Positions 14,406 to 21,630 of a stretch of 27,277 bases of DNA are shown piece after piece. The stretch spans positions 1 to 27,277 of IMG/VR virus record IMGVR_UViG_3300046529_000497, one strand, 5' to 3'. The notes under the pieces are model-generated. The model was given only the letters and a program-made list of their open reading frames with translations. It had not been told where the DNA came from and searched no databases. This DNA is from a virus. How positions within the stretch are numbered: the stretch's first letter is position 1; each line of letters opens with the position of its first letter. Position numbers and translations under genes: made by a program.

Positions 14406-16364
14406 CTAGATGCCGTCGAGACGGTAATTCACTCGGGTCGGCAGATAGCTGCCATCTTGCGTTTTTGCTTCAGGACGCACACCCGCAGGCACGTTGTCGA
14501 AGGTGATGTGCAACTTCGTCGCTTGCTGCTGCATTTCCGCGAGACGCGAGGCATGCATGGCATCCTGTCCCGCCGGCGGAGGCGGAAGCGATAGACCGCC
14601 GCCCTGCTTTCCGGACAGCGCCGCCGCGACGCCAGCGTTGATTTGGTCCGATGAGTACGGCTGCTGACCGTTCTCCGCGCGGATCTGCGCAGCGAGCAGC
14701 GACGCGACGACCGACTGGTTGTTCAGATCGGGCACCTGATCTGCGCTCAACCCCGTCCCCTTCGACAGCAGGCCAACGTAATTCGCCATCTGCTGGGGCG
14801 TGTTGCCGGTGCGAGCACCGCCTGTCCACTTGTCTGCGATCGCCGCAAGCGAAAGCCCACGGTAGCCACGCCGAAGATTCTCGGCGGCCGCTCGAATGCC
14901 CGCCTCCGGCGTCTCGTACACTCGCTCGTTCTTGTCGCGATCGAGGATGTTCAGCGGATTGTTGCTGCGGATCCCGAGCGGAACCTTGCCGCCACCTGCA
15001 GACGTATCGCCCGCGCCCCCGTACGTCGCAGACGGATTGCCTCCTGATGCAAGCGAGTCTGCGATGTCGGAGTCTGACTTCCCCGACATGTGCGCGGTCA
15101 GCGCCCGCAGGAAATCACCGGCCGGGAGATGCGTCGACGCGGCGAGCCAGTCGCCGTTCCGAACGTCGTCGATACCCTGCTTGTTGTCGACATCGGGAAG
15201 CCCTGCGAGCTTTGCCACCTTCAGCGCTCCCCATGCCGCCACACCCGCAAGCCCGAGCGAGCCGAGCGCGGTAACCGCTGCAGGAATCGTCATCGTCGTG
15301 AGCTTCACGAGCGACGTGATCAGGTTGAGCACGCCGGCTATGGGGCCTGCAAAGGTGATCGCCGCAACTGCGATTGCGACGCCCTTGATTCCACCGATGT
15401 TGTCCCACAGCACCTTCGCCTTCGACGAAACCGCGTCCCAGTCGATCTTCGACAGCCAGGTGACGAACTTCTGCACCGCGGTGGCGACCTTGTCTGCAAT
15501 GTCAGCCCGATTCTTGTCAAGCCAGTCAGACATCTTCTTCACGACCGGATCCAGCACCGGGATAAGCGCGGATCCGATGCCATTTCCGAGGCCTTCGACG
15601 GAGCCTTGGAGGTCGGTGATGTGCTCCTTGAACGCCTTCGCCTTAGCGATTTCGTCTGCGCTCGGCACGAGCCCTTGGCGGTATGCGCGCGCCTTGTCGG
15701 CATCCCACGTTCCCTGCTGGATCATGGGAAGCATCGAGCCCATGCCGAACGTGTCGGCGGCCTCGCGCTGCGCTTGAACAGACTTTTGGCCCTGAATCGC
15801 CTTCATCAGGCGCATCTGGGTCGAGTAATAGTCGACCGTGCCGTCCTTGTTCTTCGCGATCTGCACGCCCATCTTCTGCAGCAGCAGCATCGCGTGCGGG
15901 TCCGCGCCGTTTGCGGCAGCGCGGATCGCCATCTGAGACGAACTCATGCTCGAGTCGAACTCTTCTGCCGATACACCTGCACGCTTTGCGGCGACATGCC
16001 AGGATGCGAGGTCCTGAGCGTTCATACCCAGCAACTTCGACGTCTTGTTCAGCGTGAAGCCGAACGAGCCAAACCGCACTGCTAGAGCCGAAAGTCCCGC
16101 GAGCGATGCAGCACTGCCGATGGCAGCAAGGCCGGGCACGATCTCAACGATTTTGTCGACCACCTTTCCGGCCGCCGCCGCGGCATTGCGGAAACCCTTT
16201 TCCAGCTTTCCGAGATTCGCGGAGCCGAGATCACCGAATTTCCCGATACGCTTCTGCGCTTTGTCGATTGGATCGGTCACCTTGCCGAGCGCCGCCTTGA
16301 TCTTGTTGACGGTCGCGGTCGCAGCGTCGTCGGCACGGATGCGAATGACAAATTCTTGCGACAC
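14406..16364 (-). CDS. Tail tape measure protein with C-terminal lysozyme-like domain
   Basis: A 652-residue protein. The first part is helical and basic (DDAATATVNKIKAALGKVTDPIDKAQKRIGKFG), typical of tape-measure proteins, with hydrophobic stretches near 80-110 and in the middle (IKGVAIAVAAITFAGPIAGVLNL; LGSLGLAGVAAWGALKVA). Residues about 460-580 form a separate domain, LGIRSNNPLNIL... YETPEAGIRAAAENL... SLAAIADKWTGG... NYVGLLSKGTG. It resembles the lysozyme/transglycosylase-like modules found in phage virions, which open the cell wall during DNA entry. The start is GTG at 16364, with AAGGA eight bases upstream, because no ATG is placed as well. It lies directly downstream of the frameshifted tail assembly chaperone, as expected. 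Enzyme activity of the domain is inferred. Confidence 0.9.
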   Translation of the reverse strand: MSQEFVIRIRADDAATATVNKIKAALGKVTDPIDKAQKRIGKFGDLGSANLGKLEKGFRNAAAAAGKVVDKIVEIVPGLAAIGSAASLAGLSALAVRFGSFGFTLNKTSKLLGMNAQDLASWHVAAKRAGVSAEEFDSSMSSSQMAIRAAANGADPHAMLLLQKMGVQIAKNKDGTVDYYSTQMRLMKAIQGQKSVQAQREAADTFGMGSMLPMIQQGTWDADKARAYRQGLVPSADEIAKAKAFKEHITDLQGSVEGLGNGIGSALIPVLDPVVKKMSDWLDKNRADIADKVATAVQKFVTWLSKIDWDAVSSKAKVLWDNIGGIKGVAIAVAAITFAGPIAGVLNLITSLVKLTTMTIPAAVTALGSLGLAGVAAWGALKVAKLAGLPDVDNKQGIDDVRNGDWLAASTHLPAGDFLRALTAHMSGKSDSDIADSLASGGNPSATYGGAGDTSAGGGKVPLGIRSNNPLNILDRDKNERVYETPEAGIRAAAENLRRGYRGLSLAAIADKWTGGARTGNTPQQMANYVGLLSKGTGLSADQVPDLNNQSVVASLLAAQIRAENGQQPYSSDQINAGVAAALSGKQGGGLSLPPPPAGQDAMHASRLAEMQQQATKLHITFDNVPAGVRPEAKTQDGSYLPTRVNYRLDGI

Positions 16365-16366
16365 GC

Positions 16367-16836
16367 TCAGTCCTTTTTGATCATGCGCGCAGCGTGATAT
16401 GCGTAGTTACGCACCTCGCTCCACGTCAATTTTTTGGTTTCGCTCGGCTGCCAGCGCCAGAAACGCTCGGTTACGCGGACGATATGCTCCCAATCTATTG
16501 GGAGCCCGCCGCGTTTCCCTCGGGGTCGTCCTCGTCCGGAGGACTGATGAACTCGGTCAGATAGTCCTGCGCCTTGTAGAAGTCGCGCACGCCGATCTTC
16601 GAGAGCACCGGGAGCGGGATGCCCGACACCGACGAAATCAGCGACTTCATCGCGTCGAGCGCGCCTTCCTTGTTGGCTTTCTTGATGAAAGTGCTGAGCT
16701 GCTCGAGGTTCGGCTCATGCAGAATGATTTCGGTGTAGACGGTGTCATCACCGCCGCCACCGAGCGTGATCGAGTTCTTCAGTTCGATGGTGAGGCTATC
16801 CGGCACCTCTTTCCGCTTTTTCTTCTCGTCTGCCAT
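16367..16836 (-). CDS. Tail assembly chaperone, -1 frameshift fusion product (156 aa)
   Basis: Ribosomes that slip back one base at GGGAAAC (minus strand, 16519-16513) leave the 113-residue frame after residue 108 and continue for 48 residues to a TGA at 16369-16367. The extension contains DWEHIVRVTERFWRWQPSE and LTWSEVRNYAYHAARMIKKD, a coherent helical sequence resembling the GpE/T-type extension of contractile-tailed phages and lacking its own start codon. In lambda (G/GT), P2 (E/E') and Mu-type phages the short and extended chaperones coat the tape measure in a fixed ratio while the tube assembles. The extension ends three bases before the tape-measure GTG. The heptamer is in the correct register (G-GGA-AAC). 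Confidence 0.85.
16486..16519 (-). promoter_or_regulatory. Programmed -1 ribosomal frameshift signal
   Basis: On the minus strand the slippery heptamer GGGAAAC (16519-16513) is followed after seven bases by a perfect 8-bp stem, GCTCCCAA (16505-16498) pairing with TTGGGAGC (16493-16486). The TAGA loop contains the zero-frame stop codon. Heptamer type, register, spacer length and hairpin all match known -1 frameshift signals; lambda uses GGGAAAG at the equivalent G/GT site. Confidence 0.88.
16495..16836 (-). CDS. Tail assembly chaperone, short form (Mu gp41-like)
   Basis: A 113-residue protein, MADEKKKRKEVPDSLTIELKNSITLGG... with a core EIILHEPNLEQLSTFIKKANKEGALDAMKSLIS, and LPVLSKIGVRDFYKAQDYLTEFI near the end. 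It belongs to the phage tail assembly chaperone group (Mu gp41/TAC type). It lies between the tube gene and the tape-measure gene, the invariant position of this factor. It starts one base after the tube stop (TGA-T-ATG) and ends with TAG at 16497-16495, within the loop of the frameshift hairpin. The main product should be this short form, with a minority extended form. Confidence 0.88.
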   Translation of the reverse strand: MADEKKKRKEVPDSLTIELKNSITLGGGGDDTVYTEIILHEPNLEQLSTFIKKANKEGALDAMKSLISSVSGIPLPVLSKIGVRDFYKAQDYLTEFISPPDEDDPEGNAAGSQ

Positions 16837-16837
16837 A

Positions 16838-17215
16838 TCAGCTCACCGAGACCGTCTGTTCGGAAACTTGCGGACCTTCGAACTTGACGTCGAACTTCGC
16901 GTCTTCCGTGTCCACTTCCTGTGCGTCGGTCGCGCCCATGTTGCGGCCTGTGACGATCTTGCCGTTTGCGAGCTCGAGCACGACGGTCGCATTGCGCATC
17001 GAGTTGAAGTCCGCCACCGTCAGATCACCAGCGTCGCGGAGCGACATCGAGATGAAACCCGGAATCGGAGTTTCCTTCCAGCCGTGGAACCCGTCTTGGC
17101 CCATCATCGCTTCCCGCTTGACCTTCGATACGCTGTACTTGGCGCTGCCTTCGAGCTGATACGTCGCGCCGTCCACAGTCACCTGTGCGGTACCGGCAAT
17201 CAGATTGCTGGCCAT
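16838..17215 (-). CDS. Tail tube protein (Mu gpM-like)
   Basis: A 125-residue protein, MASNLIAGTAQVTVDGATYQLEGSAKYSVSKVKREAMMGQDGFHGWKETPIPGFISMSL... matching the Mu-type tail tube family (PF10618). Hexamers of this protein stack to form the inner conduit of the contractile tail. The start is strongly supported by AGGAGG upstream of the ATG. A GCCGCC-TTCG-GGCGGC hairpin lies just upstream between sheath and tube genes, so tube expression may be partly separated from that of the sheath. Length (Mu gpM 118 residues) and order sheath-tube-chaperone-tape measure fit. Confidence 0.92.
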   Translation of the reverse strand: MASNLIAGTAQVTVDGATYQLEGSAKYSVSKVKREAMMGQDGFHGWKETPIPGFISMSLRDAGDLTVADFNSMRNATVVLELANGKIVTGRNMGATDAQEVDTEDAKFDVKFEGPQVSEQTVSVS

Positions 17216-17234
17216 TGTCGGCCCTCCTGAAAAC

Positions 17235-17257
17235 GAAAAAGCCGCCCGAAGGCGGCT
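17235..17257 (-). terminator. Intercistronic hairpin, GCCGCC-TTCG-GGCGGC-T5
   Basis: On the minus strand AGCCGCC-TTCG-GGCGGCT is followed by TTTTCGTTTT, between the sheath and tube genes and about 20 bases before the tube start. The strong tube ribosome-binding site lies just beyond it. Confidence 0.75.
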
Positions 17258-17279
17258 CTACTGCTATGGGATGGCTGCG

Positions 17280-18764
17280 TTACTGCAACCGGAACTGGAC
17301 GAGCGTCGCGAACGTGCGCATCTGGTTCACCGGCGTTCCGGGCCACAGGATGTCGAGCCGGTTCGGATTCACGGTGTTCTTCTGAACGACCAGCGTCGAA
17401 GCGAACGTGTCAGCGTTCTGCGTGAAGCCATCATCGGTCCGCTCCTGATAAAGAGCGATAACGTCGGCCTTGATGGTGTTCGGCGTCACGAGGTTCGACC
17501 CCGCCGGCGGCTTTGACCCGTTATCCGCGAGCTTGCATCGCGCATACTTCGACGTCAGCATCGCCTGCAACGTGCGGATCTCAAGCACGAGCTGGAACAT
17601 CGTCTCGACTTCCAGATAGCTGTTGTCAGCCACGCCCTGGGCGTTTGTCTGATAGGTCGTGATGATGTTCTCGGTCTGCACCGTGCCGTCTTGCGTCACG
17701 GTGAAGGTCGAGATGCCGTCATACAACAACGTCTGGCGCTGGCTCGGCAGGAACTGGTTTGCGACCGGCGGCGGCAACACACCCTGCAACGGCAGGTATT
17801 GCAGAGGAACGCCCGGATCTGCGCGCACGCTCACTGCTGCCTGCGCACAAAGCGCCGCGGCCCACAGCCAGCTCGGCGTCGGGCTGCCGTAGAAGCCCAT
17901 CACCGTTTCGTGTTGATTGTTCCGCGCCAGACCCAGCGTCGTCTGCGACGCGAACGTGCCGGCATACGCACCGAACGCATGACCGTACAGTTGCTGGTTG
18001 TAGCTCCAGCGGCCCGTCTGGTCGTTCAGCAGTTGCTTGACTGCATCGAGCGACGTCGTGTCCGTGTAGGGATTCACGATGAAGTCGAACGTCATATTGC
18101 CGAGATTGCCCAGCGCCGTCGTCAGCGTCGGGTTCGTCGCACCGCCCGACATCGCCGTGATGGTGTACGTGAGCCCGACCGGCGTCGCTTCGCCGTTGGC
18201 CGTGCCGCCGTAGTTGAACTGGATGTTGATCTCGTTGCCGCAGAGACCCTTGTTGTCGGCAGTCAGCGTAACGGTGCTCGTCGACACTGACGCGGTCACC
18301 GGCATCGCCGCAATCGCGTTGATCGCGGCAGCGACGGCCGTCGCGATAGTCGCCGTGGTCTGCGCGGCGGTCACCGGAACCGTGACGACCTGGCCCGCGA
18401 TATAGAGCGAGATCGTTCCGTTTGCCGTCGGCGCTGCCGTGAACGCGATCGAGCCGGTTGCAGCAGTAGCGCCCGCCGCGTCAGCAAGCGGCAGATACCA
18501 GACTTCGCCGAAGGAGTCGTTGAGGCGGTACGTGCTGACCATGTTCGCCAGCATCGAGTTGGCGCCGCCCTGAAGATTTGCATCGCCAGTGCCGCCCGAG
18601 ATGACAGGGACGTTCGGCGAAGCAATCCCAGTGGACGTAATCTGGCCGATGATCAGCGCGCGCTGGTTTGCTTGCGCCGTGTTCGCCTGCGAGTTGTCGA
18701 GCTCGAAGTATGCGCCCGGCAGTCGCAGATTTGCGGGAACGACTTTAAACGGTACCGTGCTCAT
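17280..18764 (-). CDS. Tail sheath protein (Mu gpL-like)
   Basis: A 494-residue protein of the Mu gpL sheath family (PF04984). It has the opening LRLPGAYFELDNSQANTAQANQRALIIGQ, the segment MVSTYRLNDSFGEVWYLPLAD, a variable Ig-like middle domain, then FDFIVNPYTDTTSLDAVKQLLND, QRQTLLYDGISTFTVTQDGTVQTENIITTYQ and the C-terminal FTQNADTFASTLVVQKNTVNPNRLDILWPGTPVNQMR. The sheath contracts to drive the tube through the envelope. Mu gpL has 495 residues, so the gene is full length. It overlaps the DUF2635 gene by four bases (ATGA), as Mu L follows gp38. Confidence 0.95.
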   Translation of the reverse strand: MSTVPFKVVPANLRLPGAYFELDNSQANTAQANQRALIIGQITSTGIASPNVPVISGGTGDANLQGGANSMLANMVSTYRLNDSFGEVWYLPLADAAGATAATGSIAFTAAPTANGTISLYIAGQVVTVPVTAAQTTATIATAVAAAINAIAAMPVTASVSTSTVTLTADNKGLCGNEINIQFNYGGTANGEATPVGLTYTITAMSGGATNPTLTTALGNLGNMTFDFIVNPYTDTTSLDAVKQLLNDQTGRWSYNQQLYGHAFGAYAGTFASQTTLGLARNNQHETVMGFYGSPTPSWLWAAALCAQAAVSVRADPGVPLQYLPLQGVLPPPVANQFLPSQRQTLLYDGISTFTVTQDGTVQTENIITTYQTNAQGVADNSYLEVETMFQLVLEIRTLQAMLTSKYARCKLADNGSKPPAGSNLVTPNTIKADVIALYQERTDDGFTQNADTFASTLVVQKNTVNPNRLDILWPGTPVNQMRTFATLVQFRLQ

Positions 18765-18940
18765 GCCTTGTCACCTTCCTTTGCGGAAGACGACTTCGCC
18801 GAGACCAGCACGACGTCGCCGTCATTGAGAATCTTGTTCCAGATGATGCTGTCGTCGGCAACGTCGATGCCATCGTCCGGCAGCAATTGCTTCGTCTCCG
18901 GGTCTCGTACCTTCAGGCCCGGTGCAGGTTTGATGCGCAT
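18761..18940 (-). CDS. DUF2635 protein (Mu gp38-like)
   Basis: A 59-residue protein, MRIKPAPGLKVRDPETKQLLP... ending SAKSSSAKEGDKA. The pattern KPApGlkVrDPet...Lp..G..V.....W...l.dGDV matches DUF2635 (PF10948), represented by Mu gp38, which precedes the sheath gene in Mu-type tails. AGGAG lies seven bases before the ATG, and its TGA overlaps the sheath ATG (ATGA). The function is not established; the conserved position suggests a role in tail completion or in sheath assembly. It is easily missed because of its size. Confidence 0.9.
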   Translation of the reverse strand: MRIKPAPGLKVRDPETKQLLPDDGIDVADDSIIWNKILNDGDVVLVSAKSSSAKEGDKA

Positions 18941-18949
18941 GCGGCGCTC

Positions 18950-19522
18950 CTACGAAATTGGGTTGGGAAATTCGATCGAGAACTTCGGCTCGACGGTTCC
19001 AGGTGGCTCGACCACAGTCACATCCATGCCGGTGAGCGGAGTTCCATCGATCGGATGGAAGGAGTCAGGCCCTTGCGTGAACTCGATCTCGATGCGCATC
19101 TGCAACTCAGCCATCGGCATTTCGCCTTCGGAACTGGTTGTGATCTCGGATTCGACCGACTCGAACTGTTCGATGACCTGCCCACCGTTCTCGTCCACCC
19201 AGATCGACGTGTTGTTGATCAACGCGACTTCGATCTGGTATTTCAGCTGCTCCGCTAGGGCCAGCGCTTCCGCAGATCCGGCATCACCGATCTGCGCCAC
19301 CGCGCGCGTACGCGCGATGATCTCGACCGTAGTCGTCACCGAGAACAGCGGTGCGTTCTTGCCGAGAGATCGCTTACGCTCGCGCGGCGCGCGCACGAGA
19401 ATGCAAGGGAACGACGTCGGGCTGGTCGGCCAGTCGAATGGCGAAAACACCGATGCGCCCGCATTGGTCGATCCGGTGAGAGCCTGAATCACCAGGCTTC
19501 TGATGTCCGCTGATGTCGTCAT
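18950..19522 (-). CDS. Tail terminator/minor tail-like protein
   Basis: A 190-residue protein starting SADIRSLVIQALTGSTNAGASVFSPFDWPTSPTSFPCILVRAP, then FSVTTTVEIIARTRAV, a helical EALALAEQLKYQIEVAL segment and a late beta region (AELQMRIEIEFTQ). The arrangement (N-terminal helix, central strand, long helix, paired strands) resembles the tail terminator proteins (lambda gpU, Mu gp37 and related) that cap the tail tube and join it to the head connector. It lies exactly where a terminator gene is expected, between the gpFII-like connector gene and gp38. Overlap with the upstream gene is four bases (ATGA). No enzymatic motif is present; the specific name is inferred mainly from order and fold pattern. 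Confidence 0.7.
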   Translation of the reverse strand: MTTSADIRSLVIQALTGSTNAGASVFSPFDWPTSPTSFPCILVRAPRERKRSLGKNAPLFSVTTTVEIIARTRAVAQIGDAGSAEALALAEQLKYQIEVALINNTSIWVDENGGQVIEQFESVESEITTSSEGEMPMAELQMRIEIEFTQGPDSFHPIDGTPLTGMDVTVVEPPGTVEPKFSIEFPNPIS

Positions 19523-19848
19523 GGACCCACCTTGCTGAGCATCAGCTTTGCCCCGCCGCGACTGTCGGTTCGCACCTCACGCACGAGATACGTCGCGCCG
19601 GTGCTGACGACGGTAAGCGAGTCGTTTTGAGCTGGCATTGCAGAGAACTGCGAAAGCTGCACGCCGAGCACAGCGGATACCGTGGTGACGCCCGAGGTTG
19701 CATCCTCAAACATCACCTCTTTCAGATACGCGTCATCGAAGACGCCGCTGAGCTGGAATGCCGCACTGCCTCGCGGCGTATAGGTCACCGGCTCGCCAAA
19801 CACACCCATAAGCGGGCCGATTACTATGGCATTCCAGTCGATGGGCAT
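19519..19848 (-). CDS. Head-tail connector protein, gpFII-like
   Basis: A 109-residue protein, MPIDWNAIVIGPLMGVFGEPVTYTPRGSAAFQLSGVFDDAYLKEV..., with a small beta-barrel pattern ending TYLVREVRTDSRGGAKLMLSK. The GVFDD motif, size and place after the major capsid gene match the lambda gpFII head-tail attachment family (PF05354), which forms the ring bridging the gpW layer and the tail. The true start at 19848 overlaps the capsid stop by one base (TAATG); an upstream in-frame ATG lies within the capsid gene and lacks support. It in turn overlaps the next gene by four bases. Confidence 0.78.
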   Translation of the reverse strand: MPIDWNAIVIGPLMGVFGEPVTYTPRGSAAFQLSGVFDDAYLKEVMFEDATSGVTTVSAVLGVQLSQFSAMPAQNDSLTVVSTGATYLVREVRTDSRGGAKLMLSKVGP

Positions 19849-20885
19849 TACGTACCTGCGCGGCCGCTTGCGAGGACTTCCGGACGGGTGCAGATGTGGA
19901 GCGGGTAGCTCGACACTTCCATCTTCCACCACTCGTTGCGATCACGATCCATGATCGGAACGACGTAAACCGGCTTGCCCGGCGTGTTGACCCACTGGAA
20001 CGACTCGCCCGGGGCCAGCGCGCGGCGGAAGATACCGGGCGCGCCGACCGGGAAGAACTTCACCTTGTCGTCCGCAATCTTGATGGTCGAGTTGTCATCC
20101 GAGCCGCGGTAGTTGATCCAGCGGATGCCGCCGAACTCGAATGCCTGGAATGCGCCGCCCGCGTTGCCGCCGCGAATTTCCGTTGCATCACTCCAGTTCA
20201 CGAACGTGCGGATCACGTCCGGATGGTTCACGAACGCGTCGTAGAACGCGTCGCCGCAAAGGGCGAACACCTTCGTCGAAGGCGTGAACGCGCCCTGCGC
20301 CTTGCGCGCCATCGTTCGGATGATCGCGTTGCAGAGCGGGCGCAGCGAGTTTGCCGTACCGGCCGAGAGGTTGAAGGCGACTTCCGTTGCCGGGGTGATG
20401 CCGAACTCTTGCGACCAGTCGTACTTCACGGTGCCGTCAGCATCGGTGAAGAGACCCTGTACCGCCGCGAGACGCTGGAACTCCCACGTGTACTCGATGT
20501 TCTTCAGCAGACCAGTCGGACCTGCGAGGCGACGTGCGACTTCGTCTTGCACCTGCATCAGCTCGGACTCGGTGCCGAAAGCGCGGATGTTCTGCAACTC
20601 GTTCGCGTAGATCGTGTCCGAGTGACGCAGACGCGGCACTTCGAAGTAACGCGCTTGGCGCTTTTCGGTCGTACGCTGCGTGCCTTCTTCGCCGCGCTCG
20701 CTCAGCGGGATCACCACGAGCTGGCCTTGGCGCTGCTCGACCACGAGAGCGGTCGTGCGGATGGGATCGTCGTCGAAGATACCGAGTTCGCCGAGCGTCT
20801 GCGGCTGATACGGGTACTTGTCTACCGCTGCGGTCAGCGAGACGGTCGAGAACGGATCCTGATTGAAGATGTCAAGCGATGCCAT
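19848..20885 (-). CDS. Major capsid protein (lambda gpE-like)
   Basis: A 345-residue protein of the phage capsid E family (PF03864); lambda gpE has 341 residues. Characteristic parts are the N-terminal DIFNQDPFSTVSLTAAVDKYPYQPQTLGELGIFDDDPIRTTALVVEQRQGQLVVIPL, the central KNIEYTWEFQRLAAVQGLFTDADG, and AKIRG-type C-terminal strands (FKFFPVGAPGIFRRALAPGESFQWVNTPGKPVYVV). It forms the icosahedral shell with decoration protein D. AAGGAGC lies upstream of the ATG, and a hairpin between the D and E genes may allow different expression levels. Confidence 0.95.
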   Translation of the reverse strand: MASLDIFNQDPFSTVSLTAAVDKYPYQPQTLGELGIFDDDPIRTTALVVEQRQGQLVVIPLSERGEEGTQRTTEKRQARYFEVPRLRHSDTIYANELQNIRAFGTESELMQVQDEVARRLAGPTGLLKNIEYTWEFQRLAAVQGLFTDADGTVKYDWSQEFGITPATEVAFNLSAGTANSLRPLCNAIIRTMARKAQGAFTPSTKVFALCGDAFYDAFVNHPDVIRTFVNWSDATEIRGGNAGGAFQAFEFGGIRWINYRGSDDNSTIKIADDKVKFFPVGAPGIFRRALAPGESFQWVNTPGKPVYVVPIMDRDRNEWWKMEVSSYPLHICTRPEVLASGRAGT

Positions 20886-20903
20886 TGAACGGCTCCTTCA
20901 AAT

Positions 20904-20926
20904 GAAAAAGCCGCCCGAAGGCGGCC
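20904..20926 (-). terminator. Intercistronic hairpin, GCCGCC-TTCG-GGCGGC-T5
   Basis: On the minus strand GGCCGCC-TTCG-GGCGGC is followed by TTTTTC, between the decoration-protein and major-capsid genes, about 20 bases before the capsid start. Same core as the copies at 2299-2321 and 17235-17257. Confidence 0.75.
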
Positions 20927-20948
20927 TGTCTATTCGTGTTGTGGGGTA

Positions 20949-21596
20949 TCAGCGGGCGATGATCTTCAGCGCGAGCAGCGAGGCGAGCGCGGCGGTCTTC
21001 GCGGGCGAGTCCATCGACGCATCCCACACGAGTTCCGACGTGTTCACTTCGACGTCGCGCACGACCAGCGCACCCGGGGTATCGTTCAGCGTCGCATCGA
21101 CGAGGCCGAAGGAGATGCCCGCTGCGATTTGCGAACCGTCCGTTGCCGTTTTCGTGCACGGCACCCACTTGCCCGATCCAGCAGCCACGGTGACCGTGAA
21201 GCTGTCGCCCGGTGCGAACGCCGTGCCGCCGGCCGTGATCGTGAACCCCAAGCCGCCGGCACTGAACGCCGATCCCGCGGTGCCGTGGCCTACTTCCTTG
21301 CCGTTCGGGTCAGCCACAACGAATTGCGTCGCCGAGTCGAACTCGACCGTGTAAGCGCCTGCGATTGCCGCGCCGACCGTGATCGTGCCGAATGTGCCGT
21401 TGCCGGTGTTGGTGCCGAGCGCCGCAGCGACCGCGGTCGTGCCGACGGTCTGCTTGCCCATCACCGTGCCGGGATAGACCTTGACCGCGCCCGTGAAGGT
21501 GCCGCGATCGATGTGACGGTGGCCGCGCGGCTGCGAGACCAGAAAGCCGCCCGCGTGCCATTGCTCGATCAGGGGCGAGCGAGAAACGTAGCTCAT
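20949..21596 (-). CDS. Head decoration protein D with inserted Ig-like domain
   Basis: A 215-residue protein, about twice the size of lambda gpD (110 residues). The outer parts (SPLIEQWHAGGFLVSQPRGHRHIDRGTFTG at the start; KWVPCTKTATDGSQIAAGISFGLVDATLNDTPGALVVRDVEVN at the end) match the decoration family (PF02924), whose trimers clamp the expanded capsid. Residues about 60-138 (GTNTGNGTFGTITVG, AYTVEFDSATQFVVADPNGKEVG, FAPGDSFTVTV) form an extra beta domain of a type seen in several phage surface proteins. This would protrude from the shell and might bind host surfaces or mucus glycans; that role is inferred. AAGGAGC precedes the ATG. Confidence 0.88.
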   Translation of the reverse strand: MSYVSRSPLIEQWHAGGFLVSQPRGHRHIDRGTFTGAVKVYPGTVMGKQTVGTTAVAAALGTNTGNGTFGTITVGAAIAGAYTVEFDSATQFVVADPNGKEVGHGTAGSAFSAGGLGFTITAGGTAFAPGDSFTVTVAAGSGKWVPCTKTATDGSQIAAGISFGLVDATLNDTPGALVVRDVEVNTSELVWDASMDSPAKTAALASLLALKIIAR

Positions 21597-21630
21597 GAGA
21601 GCTCCTTAGATGAGGATGTGAAAGGCGCGC

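Noticed and set aside
8132-18764. Interpretation as a Mu-like transposable prophage
   Set aside because: Only the tail genes are Mu-like. The head genes are lambda-like, a tyrosine integrase end with a tRNA att core is present, and no transposase is seen in the window.
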